Origin: Thermoplasmata archaeon
Lineage (GTDB): Archaea > Thermoplasmatota > Thermoplasmata > UBA184
Reading direction: 5' to 3'
DNA: 5,211 bases
NCBI GenBank assembly: GCA_030064695.1
Contig: JASHYV010000082.1
Coordinates: 1-5,211, forward strand
The notes beneath the pieces were generated by a model. The model was not told where the DNA came from. It saw only the letters and a list, made by a program, of their open reading frames with translations, and did not search any database. This document shows positions 1 to 5,152 of this stretch, piece by piece (the stretch's first letter is position 1; every line of letters starts with the position of its first letter). The position numbers and the translations under genes are program-made.

Positions 1-582
1 TACCGGGACTCGGAGAGCCCGACGGGGTACGTGGCCACGATCTTCGCGGAAGGCAACGGGAGCTACGAGAGGGACGACTCCTATGGCCAGTTCGCGGCCA
101 CGTACACCTGGAAGGAGTACTTCGATCCCGCGACCGGCTACGTCGTGGGCTACGTCTATTCGGAGCACGACTCGGACGGCGCCGGGGACGGGTTCACGTA
201 CATCGATACGCTGACCGACACCTCGACCTCCTTCCCGCTCACCCCGGCCGCGGCCCCCCCGTCATCGCCGAGCGGCACCTCCTCGCCGTCCGGGTTCGAT
301 CTCCTGCTGATCGCCCTCGTGGTCGTCGTGGTGATCGTCGTCGTGGTCATCGTGATCGCGCTCGCTCGCCGGCGGCCCCCGCTGGCCCGGCATCCCACCA
401 CTGCGGTGCCGGGCCAGATGCCGCCGTACGCGCCGGCTCCGCTCCATCTGGTGCCGGGCGACCAGCCGGTGGTGCAACAGGTGGTGATCCGGGAGACGGT
501 CATGGTCCCGTGCCCCTACTGCGGCACGCTGATGGATGCCACCGTCACGGTGTGCCCGAAGTGCGGGGCGCCGCGGCCGTAG
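1..582 (+). CDS. Membrane-anchored surface protein with C-terminal zinc ribbon (5' truncated)
   Basis: The frame is open from base 1, so the gene begins before the window. A GTG at 31 could serve as a start, but the residues before it (YRDSESPTGYV) continue the same Tyr/Asp/Gly-rich beta style, so I read it as truncated. Counting from base 1, residues 1-85 look like an extracellular beta-rich domain (for example YFDPATGYVVGYVY), followed by a Pro/Ser-rich linker (about 84-98). A single membrane helix (about 100-122) is made almost only of Val, Ile and Leu and is followed by Arg-Arg-Arg, which suggests an outside-N, inside-C topology. A Pro-rich cytoplasmic stretch leads to a zinc ribbon with CPYC at 171-174 and CPKC at 185-188, ending six residues later. 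The fold and topology are inferred; the function is unknown. The stop TAG lies inside the 3' end of the convergent gene. Confidence 0.8.
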   Translation, partial: YRDSESPTGYVATIFAEGNGSYERDDSYGQFAATYTWKEYFDPATGYVVGYVYSEHDSDGAGDGFTYIDTLTDTSTSFPLTPAAAPPSSPSGTSSPSGFDLLLIALVVVVVIVVVVIVIALARRRPPLARHPTTAVPGQMPPYAPAPLHLVPGDQPVVQQVVIRETVMVPCPYCGTLMDATVTVCPKCGAPRP

Positions 583-2581
583 GGCCCCGGTCTCCGTCCC
601 CGCGCCGTACATGGTACATCTGACCCACCCGGGCCATGCCCGCCCGCTCGGCCGCGATGCGGGAGGCCGCGTTGCCTCCGTAGATCTCGCTCACGACCTG
701 ACGTCCTCCGGTCCGCTGCAGCCAGAGCATGCGGGCGAGCAGCAGGTCGGTCCCGAAGCCGAGACCCCGATAGCGCGGGTGCACGACGAACGAGTGGCCC
801 CGGCCGTACGCGCCGACCCGCGAAAGCCAGCTGACCGCCACGACGCGGCGGTCGATCTCGCCCACGAACGACGTCTCCTCGCGACGGGGGAGCGACGCGA
901 TCCAGGGATCGACGCCCGGCCCGAGCTCGGCGCGCAGCAGGCGACCGATCTGCGGAAGATCCTCCGGAGTCCCGATCCGGACCGGGTTCCGGAGTCGCTC
1001 CGGAGGTACCCAGTCCCTCAGATCCGCCGCGAAGAGCTCCACCGGCCGCCCGGCGAACCGCCAGGGCTCCTCGAGGTAGATGCCCCCCGCGTCCGTCTCC
1101 TCCACGAACCGCTCCGCGACCCGACGAAGGCGCGTGAACCCGGACGCCACCCCCTCGCTGGCGCCGAACAGGCGCACGCCCCGGACGACGCCGCTCTCCT
1201 CGGCCAGCTCCACCCGACCGCCGGTCCGAAGCGCGTCGCCGGCGAAGAGCGGCAGGAACGGATCGAACCACTCGGAGATCTCGGACCAGGAAAGCGCGGC
1301 GAGTTCGCCGGGCTCGGTCAGGACCCGGAAGCGGAGCTCCGCCCCCCCGTCCGGCGAGATCGGCTCGAAGGAGGGGCGCGGATCCGTCGGCGGTCGCGGC
1401 CGGAGATCCACCTCCTCGGGACCCTCGAGAGGGAATTCGGGTCGCGGGTCGAACGGAGCCGGGGCTCCGGCGAATCGCGCCGGATCTGCGGGAGCGAGGC
1501 GGTCCCAGCGACCGGAGCGGATCGCCTCGGCGAGGCGCCGCGCGAGGCCGGCCGCGCGCATCGTCCCGAAGCCGTTGAATCCGCTCGCGACGAACAGCCC
1601 GGCGGCTCCGGGCACCGCTCCGACGAGCGGGTACCGGTCGGGCGACGCGACGCACAGTCCGGCCCAGGCCGACTCGACCGTGCTGAGGTCGCACCCCGAG
1701 AGTAGCTCCCGGACGGCCGTCCGGACGTGGACCACGAACTCGGGGTCGGCGTCGGCGGACCAGCGGGCCGGATCCTCCTCGTGCGCGCCGGAACCGTCGC
1801 CCAGGAGGAGGCGTCCCCACCGATCCGGCCGTACGTACACGTTCCAGTCGAGATCGTGGAGCGTCGCGAACGGCGCCACGAGGGGTCGAGGCCGGATCCG
1901 CGCGGCCTGGGCCCGGAACGGGGCGAGGGGAAGGGGGTGACCGAGCGTCCTCAGGAGCGACTTCGTCGCGGCGCCGGCGGCGAGGACGATCGTCCTGGCT
2001 CGGGCGTTCACCGGTTCTTCGAAGCGCCAACCCTCCTCGTCGCGCGACAGCGGCGCGGGCCCCGCCAGCGAGCGAAGTTCCACTCCGCGGCGGCGGGCGG
2101 CCCGGAGGTAGGCGTCCCGCAGTTCGGTCGGGGCCAGCAACGCGTCGTCCGGAGTGAAGAGCCCGCTGCGCAGGTCACGGAGGTCGGCGTACGGCACGAG
2201 GTCCCGGGCTTCGCCGGCGCTCACCCGGTGGGCCGGGACCCCCTCGCGTTCCAGCACGCGGCGGACCCGCTCCAGCCAGCGCTCCCCCGGTTCCGTGCGG
2301 GCGACCCGGAGGCCGCCGAGCGGCCGGGGTGCCGTGGCGCCCATCGATTCGGCGATCGCGCGGTACTCGCGTTCGCTCTCGTGCACCACGGCGAGGTCCC
2401 ATCGGTCCCACCCCTGCAGCGAGAGGATCCCGGCGCTGGCGGAGGTGCCGTTCGGACCGTACGGGGACGGATCGAGATCGAGCGCGAGCACCCGCGACCT
2501 CGCGTCCTGCGCGGCGTGGTACGCGAGCGCGGCGCCGAAGAGGCCCGTCCCGACGATGGCCAGCTCGTACCGGTCGCCCAT
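545..2581 (-). CDS. DAO-family FAD-dependent oxidoreductase fused to GNAT acetyltransferase
   Basis: This is one uninterrupted 678-residue frame. Residues 5-360 are a DAO-type flavoprotein (the glycine, sarcosine and dimethylglycine oxidase superfamily). The Rossmann motif GTGLFG is at 11-16, an acidic beta-2 end (LALDLD) at 32-37, TSASAGILS at 46-54, the second FAD-contact strand TIVLAAGA at 197-204, and the family's C-terminal signature (SPDRYPLVG, then SGFNGFG) at 313-339. A Pro-rich linker (about 363-411) leads to an unassigned region (412-533). A GNAT acetyltransferase domain (about 534-660) has the acetyl-CoA loop RGLGFG at 605-610 and a motif-B-like YGGNAASRIAAERAGM at 634-649. It probably oxidises an amine or N-methyl amino acid in the cytoplasm and acetylates an unknown substrate; neither substrate can be read from the sequence. 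DAO enzymes of this kind usually stop near residue 370-400, so the length itself shows the fusion. The ATG start puts the FAD motif at the expected N-terminus and has GAGGA seven bases upstream. It overlaps the convergent gene by 38 bases. Confidence 0.88.
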   Translation of the reverse strand: MGDRYELAIVGTGLFGAALAYHAAQDARSRVLALDLDPSPYGPNGTSASAGILSLQGWDRWDLAVVHESEREYRAIAESMGATAPRPLGGLRVARTEPGERWLERVRRVLEREGVPAHRVSAGEARDLVPYADLRDLRSGLFTPDDALLAPTELRDAYLRAARRRGVELRSLAGPAPLSRDEEGWRFEEPVNARARTIVLAAGAATKSLLRTLGHPLPLAPFRAQAARIRPRPLVAPFATLHDLDWNVYVRPDRWGRLLLGDGSGAHEEDPARWSADADPEFVVHVRTAVRELLSGCDLSTVESAWAGLCVASPDRYPLVGAVPGAAGLFVASGFNGFGTMRAAGLARRLAEAIRSGRWDRLAPADPARFAGAPAPFDPRPEFPLEGPEEVDLRPRPPTDPRPSFEPISPDGGAELRFRVLTEPGELAALSWSEISEWFDPFLPLFAGDALRTGGRVELAEESGVVRGVRLFGASEGVASGFTRLRRVAERFVEETDAGGIYLEEPWRFAGRPVELFAADLRDWVPPERLRNPVRIGTPEDLPQIGRLLRAELGPGVDPWIASLPRREETSFVGEIDRRVVAVSWLSRVGAYGRGHSFVVHPRYRGLGFGTDLLLARMLWLQRTGGRQVVSEIYGGNAASRIAAERAGMARVGQMYHVRRGDGDRGPTAAAPRTSGTP

Positions 2582-2588
2582 GGGCCGG

Positions 2589-2593
2589 TCCTC
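2589..2593 (-). promoter_or_regulatory. Possible ribosome binding site of the oxidoreductase-GNAT gene
   Basis: Read on the minus strand this is GAGGA, seven bases before the ATG. It matches part of the archaeal Shine-Dalgarno consensus and supports the chosen start. No convincing TATA box stands at the leaderless distance on this strand; the nearest weak candidate is GGTACC at 2615-2620. Confidence 0.45.
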
Positions 2594-2676
2594 GGAGGCG
2601 GCCGCAGCCGATGAGGTACCGTCGCGCGCCCTGGGCGCATCGGGGCTCGTCCCACGCGCGGAGGACCGCTCGGTCG

Positions 2677-2691
2677 CACAACGACCTTAAC
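2677..2691 (+). promoter_or_regulatory. BRE/TATA-like promoter of the antiporter gene
   Basis: CCTTAAC (2685-2691) is one of the few AT-rich patches here. Its TTAA core is centred about 26 bases before the ATG at 2715, which is the archaeal TATA spacing for a leaderless mRNA. The A-containing stretch CACAACGA (2677-2684) sits where a BRE would be. An inverted repeat, CGGCA (2691-2695) and TGCCG (2703-2707) with a 7-base spacer, lies between the box and the start codon and might be an operator, but it is short for such GC-rich DNA. Confidence 0.55.
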
Positions 2692-2714
2692 GGCACGGCT
2701 CTTGCCGCGCCCCG

Positions 2715-3986
2715 ATGGAGACGGTGCTCCCGATCGTCGGGGTACTGTTCTTCGTCTACGTGCTGGCCCGGGCGTTCGGCGAGATCGCGGAACGCCTCGG
2801 CCTCCCGGCGCTGGTGGGCGAGATCATCGCCGGGGTCGTGATCGCCAACCTCGCGTTCGGGAGCTTCCACCTCCTGGCGTGGCTCTCGCTCGACCCCTCA
2901 ACGGCGACCGGGACCCTCAACCGGGAGATCCTGACCGCGCTGGTGGAGATCGGCATCATCTTCCTCGTGTTCGCGGTCGGGCTGGAGATCCGTCCCGCGC
3001 AGCTCCGGGCCATCCTCCCGATCTCGGCGCGCACCGCCTTCTTCGGCATCCTCGTCCCGTTCGCCCTCGGCGCGACCTTCCTGCTCGCCCTTCAGGGGCC
3101 GGGCGGCGCGCTGGCGGCGTTGTTCGTCGGGACCACCCTGGTCGTGACCAGCCTCACCGTCACGGCCCGGTTCCTCCGCGAGCGCGATCTCCTCCGCACG
3201 ACGGAGGCCCACGTCATCCTCGGGGCCGCGGTGATCGAGGACGTGGTCGGGGTGATCCTGCTCACGTTCGTGCTCGGCGTTGCGGCCGATCAGGGCCACG
3301 GGGGGACCGACCTCATCGACCAGGTGGCGCTGGTGAGCGTCTTCGCGCTCGCCTTCGTCGCGTTCTTCCTGGTCGGCGCGCCCCGGCTCGTCCGGCGCTA
3401 CGTCGACCCCGAGAGTCCCCGTTCCCCCGTCGCCCGGTTCCGCACGCGCAGCGCGACGCTGGCCATCGCCATCGCGCTCTGCCTCGGCGCGAGCGCGCTG
3501 GCCGCGTCGTTCGAGCTCGCGTCGATCCTGGGCGCCCTCTTCGTGGGGATGGCGTTCGCGGAGTACCGGGAGCGCTGGGGACTTGGCTCCGCGTTCGAGT
3601 CGCTCAACACGTTCTTCGTGCCGTTCTTCTTCGTCGGCATCGGGCTCCTCGTCTCGGGCGGCGACCTCGCGGCCACCTGGCCGCTCGCGAGCGCGTTCAC
3701 CGTGCTCGCGGTGGCGGGCAAGCTGGCCGGCGCGTTCGTGGAGTCCCGCCATCTGGGGCCGACCGCGGCGCGACGGGTCGGGGTCGGCATGATCCCGCGC
3801 GGGGAGGTGGGGATCATCGCCGCCCTCGCGGGGCTCAACGCGGGCCTCATCTCCGGCGATGTCTACACGGCCCTGGTGCTGATGTCGATCGCGACGGCGG
3901 TGATCGGGCCGCTCGGCCTCGCTCGGCTCTACCGCGCCGGCCCGGCGCCGGGGACGGCACCGGACGTTTCCTCGACGGGCACGTGA
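2715..3986 (+). CDS. CPA2-type cation/proton antiporter (Kef/NapA-like membrane domain)
   Basis: A 423-residue polytopic membrane protein of the Na+/H+ exchanger family (PF00999-type). It would exchange Na+ or K+ for protons across the cytoplasmic membrane. Hydrophobic segments run the whole length, about 11-13 helices. Family landmarks are GLPALVGEIIAG (29-40), FAVGLEI (86-92), the unwound-helix segment TSLTVTARFL (145-154), the ion-site helix AAVIEDVVG (171-179), a basic residue in a late helix (K336 in AGKLAGA) and GMIPRGEVGII (358-368), which is very typical of CPA2 proteins. The ion-site pair is Glu175-Asp176 where Na+/H+ members usually have Asp-Asp and Kef-type K+ proteins have Gln-Asp, so ion choice is uncertain. 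There is no C-terminal TrkA-N/TrkA-C regulatory domain; the protein ends about 20 residues after the last helix. The ATG start is supported by a TATA-like box at leaderless distance. The gene is transcribed away from the divergent flavoprotein gene. Confidence 0.92.
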   Translation: METVLPIVGVLFFVYVLARAFGEIAERLGLPALVGEIIAGVVIANLAFGSFHLLAWLSLDPSTATGTLNREILTALVEIGIIFLVFAVGLEIRPAQLRAILPISARTAFFGILVPFALGATFLLALQGPGGALAALFVGTTLVVTSLTVTARFLRERDLLRTTEAHVILGAAVIEDVVGVILLTFVLGVAADQGHGGTDLIDQVALVSVFALAFVAFFLVGAPRLVRRYVDPESPRSPVARFRTRSATLAIAIALCLGASALAASFELASILGALFVGMAFAEYRERWGLGSAFESLNTFFVPFFFVGIGLLVSGGDLAATWPLASAFTVLAVAGKLAGAFVESRHLGPTAARRVGVGMIPRGEVGIIAALAGLNAGLISGDVYTALVLMSIATAVIGPLGLARLYRAGPAPGTAPDVSSTGT

Positions 3987-3992
3987 GCGCCC

Positions 3993-4031
3993 GTCCCGGG
4001 AGCGACAAACGTTGAAGTACGGGGTCCCGGG
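3993..4031 (+). repeat. Direct repeat of GTCCCGGG flanking the next promoter
   Basis: GTCCCGGG occurs at 3993-4000 and again at 4024-4031, exactly 31 bases apart, about three helical turns. The copies lie either side of the TATA-like box at 4011-4019, and each contains the palindrome CCCGGG. They could be paired operator half-sites, perhaps for the winged-helix protein encoded just downstream. In DNA this GC-rich an 8-base repeat may be chance. Confidence 0.3.
4003..4019 (+). promoter_or_regulatory. BRE/TATA-like promoter of the winged-helix gene
   Basis: CGACAAAC (4003-4010) followed by GTTGAAGTA (4011-4019) resembles an archaeal BRE plus TATA element. It is centred about 32 bases before the ATG at 4048, predicting a leader of only a few bases. 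It lies just after the antiporter stop codon, so the winged-helix gene probably has its own promoter rather than depending on the antiporter transcript. Confidence 0.5.
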
Positions 4032-4047
4032 TTTGGGCTCCGAGACC

Positions 4048-4446
4048 ATGCCGGCTCCGAAGTCTCCGGCGCCCCCCGAGCCCGCGGGCCCCGACGATCC
4101 GTCGGAGACGGCCCAGCTCGTCGATCGGATCGAGGAAGAGCTGGGCCTCCTGGCGCGGAACGTCGACATCCTGGAGAAACTGGCCCGCAGTCCGCCGATC
4201 GGGATCATCCGGCTGAGCGAGGCGCTGCACCTGCCGATCCACAAGACGCGATACTCGCTCCACCTCCTCGAGCGGGAGGGCGTGATCCAGCCGTCGGCGG
4301 ACGGCGCCGTCGTGACCGAGAAGGCCCGGGCGTTCTGGCTCGAGCTCTCGACCTCCCTCGACCGGATGCAGGCGATCATCCAGCATCTGAAGCAGCGCGC
4401 CGCCGAACACGAGCCGAAACCGGCGCCGGGCCGGAAAGGCTATTAG
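4048..4446 (+). CDS. Small winged-helix predicted transcriptional regulator
   Basis: A 132-residue soluble protein. After a Pro-rich, probably disordered N-terminus (1-20) comes an acidic helix (about 21-45, VDRIEEELGLLARNVDILEK). A winged helix-turn-helix follows at about 48-80: PIGIIRLSEALHLPIHKTRY, then SLHLLEREGVIQPS and a wing ending in GAVVTEKA. The last part (about 90-120) is a helix with coiled-coil character, probably for dimerisation. The phrases PIGI.RLSE, HK.RYSL..LE and GA..TE resemble an archaeal family of predicted regulators (COG3432-like); this is recognition by eye. Its target is unknown and no effector-binding residues can be seen. An in-frame TTG at 4012 would add 12 residues, but it lies within the TATA-like element, so I prefer the ATG at 4048. 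The stop TAG overlaps the probable tRNA promoter. Confidence 0.78.
   Translation: MPAPKSPAPPEPAGPDDPSETAQLVDRIEEELGLLARNVDILEKLARSPPIGIIRLSEALHLPIHKTRYSLHLLEREGVIQPSADGAVVTEKARAFWLELSTSLDRMQAIIQHLKQRAAEHEPKPAPGRKGY
4440..4445 (+). promoter_or_regulatory. Probable TATA box of the tRNA-Asn gene
   Basis: CTATTA is centred about 30 bases before the first tRNA base (4473), the usual spacing if transcription starts at or a few bases before the mature 5' end. It overlaps the final Tyr codon and stop codon of the winged-helix gene. GGAAAGG just upstream could serve as BRE. Confidence 0.45.
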
Positions 4447-4471
4447 CCGAGGGCCGGGTTTCCGCCCTCGG
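4447..4471 (+). other. Perfect 8-bp hairpin between the regulator stop and the tRNA
   Basis: CCGAGGGC (4447-4454) and GCCCTCGG (4464-4471) are perfectly complementary around a 9-base loop. The hairpin starts right after the TAG stop and ends one base before the tRNA. It would form in RNA read through from the winged-helix gene. It could end or protect that mRNA, or shape processing of the tRNA 5' end. It has no U-tract, so it is not an intrinsic terminator of bacterial type. Confidence 0.5.
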
Positions 4472-4472
4472 T

Positions 4473-4576
4473 GCCGCCGTAGCTCAGTGGCAGAGCGCTC
4501 GGCTGTTAACCGAACGGTCAGCGGTTCAAACGGCGGGAGGGCCCCATCCTCTCTCCGGAGACTCCGCTCGGCGGCG
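4473..4576 (+). tRNA. tRNA-Asn(GTT) with a T-loop intron
   Basis: Exons are 4473-4530 and 4563-4576; the spliced RNA is 72 bases. The acceptor strand GCCGCCG (4473-4479) pairs perfectly with CGGCGGC (4569-4575), with discriminator G at 4576. The D-stem is GCTC/GAGC (4482-4485, 4493-4496) with loop AGTGGCA. The anticodon arm is CTCGG/CCGAA (4498-4502, 4510-4514) with loop CTGTTAA; anticodon GTT is at 4505-4507. The variable loop is CGGTC. The T-stem AGCGG (4520-4524) pairs perfectly with CCGCT (4564-4568), and splicing yields the standard loop TTCAAAT. Without removing 4531-4562 the T-arm has no 3' half. One oddity is a C27-A43 mismatch at the end of the anticodon stem. CCA is not encoded (CCC follows), as is common in archaea. 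All elements are visible directly; splicing is inferred. Confidence 0.93.
4531..4562 (+). other. 32-base archaeal tRNA intron between tRNA positions 59 and 60
   Basis: The intron folds on itself: 4532-4540 pairs with 4548-4556 (eight pairs including one G-U, with one C-U mismatch) around the loop GCCCCAT. Below it, three-base bulges AAC (4529-4531) and ACT (4561-4563) flank a short central helix, TTCA (4525-4528) against GGAG (4557-4560), of which three pairs can form (one a G-U). The T-stem is the outer helix. Archaeal splicing endonuclease cuts after the second base of each bulge; this gives AA|C and AC|T, exactly the ends needed for a normal tRNA. The intron opens with CGGCGGG, which mimics the acceptor 3' strand CGGCGGC and could mislead tRNA finders. 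Confidence 0.88.
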
Positions 4577-4636
4577 CCCCGGGCTCCGCGCTCTCGCGTC
4601 CCCCCTCGCCGCGCGCGGAACGAAGTTTCCTGATGA

Positions 4637-4647
4637 CTAAAAATTAG
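4637..4647. promoter_or_regulatory. AT-rich dyad CTAA-N3-TTAG upstream of the DtxR-like gene
   Basis: CTAAAAATTAG is an inverted repeat (CTAA and TTAG around AAA) and one of the most AT-rich stretches of the window. It lies 38-48 bases before the GTG start, just upstream of where TBP and TFB would bind. It could be an operator or activator site. It vaguely recalls the TTAGG-containing boxes bound by DtxR-family proteins, but the match is loose. Confidence 0.4.
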
Positions 4648-4657
4648 GGTCCCCCTC

Positions 4658-4662
4658 ATATA
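4658..4662 (+). promoter_or_regulatory. TATA box of the DtxR-like gene
   Basis: ATATA is centred 25 bases before the GTG at 4685. This is the archaeal TATA position for a transcript starting at or next to the start codon, and it supports a leaderless mRNA and the GTG start. Confidence 0.65.
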
Positions 4663-4676
4663 GCCTGCCCGGCTAT
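4660..4676. promoter_or_regulatory. Dyad ATAGCC-N5-GGCTAT overlapping the TATA box: candidate operator
   Basis: A perfect 6-bp inverted repeat with a 5-base spacer begins within the TATA box and ends nine bases before the GTG start. A dimeric regulator bound here would block TBP/TFB or RNA polymerase. The natural candidate is the DtxR-like protein encoded immediately downstream, acting as autorepressor. The repeat is visible; its role is inferred. Confidence 0.5.
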
Positions 4677-4684
4677 CCTCGTCC

Positions 4685-5122
4685 GTGGAGACGTTGCAGA
4701 AGCTCACCCGGCGCCAACTCGAGACGCTGCAGGTGATCCGGGTCCGCGAGACCGAGGAGCGAGGGGTCTCGCTGAAGCAGATCGCTTCGGCGCTCGCTGT
4801 CTCGCCTCCGTCCGCGCTGGGTCATGTGACCCCGCTGGAGCAGCTCGGCCTGGTCGCGCGCCACCGGGGCAAGAGCCGGCTCACGGCGAGGGGCCACCAG
4901 ACGCTCAGCGAGTACCAGCGCCACCACCGGGTGGCGGAGACCCTATTCGGACGCCTCGGGCTCGCTCCGAACGCGAGCTGCGCGGCGGCCAAGGAGATCG
5001 ACCTCGCCCTCTCCCACCGGACGGTCGAGGAGGTCTGCCGGGCCCAGGCCCACCCGACCGAATGCCCGCATGGGGAGCCGATCGCGCCCTGCCACACCGG
5101 CCCGGCCGCCAAGGCGAGCTAG
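4685..5122 (+). CDS. DtxR/MntR-family transcriptional regulator with altered metal ligands
   Basis: A 145-residue protein with the two-domain layout of short DtxR/MntR repressors, which control metal uptake genes. Residues 5-75 are the winged helix: SLKQIASALAVSPPSALGHV (29-48), then LEQLGLVARHRGKSRLT (51-67). The dimerisation/metal domain runs from about 76 to 133: RHHRVAETLF (79-88), then AAKEIDLALSH (101-111) and the family's closing CPHGEPI (127-133). There is no C-terminal SH3-like or FeoA domain. Aligned by eye to DtxR and MntR, H81 and E85 keep two ligands. The N-terminal ligand (DtxR M10, MntR D8) falls on Arg9 or Arg10, and the Cys/Glu-x-x-Glu-His motif becomes K103-E-I-D106-L107, so the metal site is unlike the textbook one. 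C99, C118, C127 and C136 offer other ligands. The GTG start fits the TATA spacing; there is no ATG nearby. The metal sensed is unknown, if there is one. Confidence 0.85.
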   Translation: METLQKLTRRQLETLQVIRVRETEERGVSLKQIASALAVSPPSALGHVTPLEQLGLVARHRGKSRLTARGHQTLSEYQRHHRVAETLFGRLGLAPNASCAAAKEIDLALSHRTVEEVCRAQAHPTECPHGEPIAPCHTGPAAKAS

Positions 5123-5152
5123 CGGACCCGGCACGGAAGCGTCCTCACGAAC

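Noticed and set aside
536..1705. Plus-strand open frame of 389 codons antisense to the oxidoreductase-GNAT gene
   Set aside because: Its translation is Arg/Pro/Glu-rich with no motif, while the minus strand has an intact GNAT loop and linker here. The other frames within 516-2870 on both strands were rejected for the same reason.
2702..4015. Second plus-strand frame (437 codons) overlapping the antiporter
   Set aside because: Its Arg/Gly/Pro-rich translation is a frame shadow. The overlapping frame at 2715 gives a canonical membrane antiporter.
4012..4047. TTG start for the winged-helix gene
   Set aside because: It lies within the TATA-like element and would need an upstream transcript. The ATG at 4048 fits the promoter spacing.
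2898..4379. Long minus-strand open frame (493 codons) opposite the antiporter and winged-helix gene
   Set aside because: Low-complexity Arg/Glu/Asp-rich translation typical of the antisense of GC-rich genes. The plus strand encodes clear family motifs in both genes it covers.
4473..4537. A truncated tRNA-Asn pseudogene using CGGCGGG at 4531-4537 as the acceptor 3' strand
   Set aside because: That reading leaves no 3' T-strand and one acceptor mismatch. Removing 4531-4562 restores both stems perfectly and matches the predicted cut sites.
4577..4636. Possible terminator or small RNA after the tRNA
   Set aside because: The stretch is C/G-rich with no T-run and no convincing hairpin, so nothing can be supported there.
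3847..4707. Minus-strand open frame of 286 codons spanning the tRNA
   Set aside because: It runs antisense through the tRNA, its promoter and two real genes, and its Arg-rich translation has no domain features.
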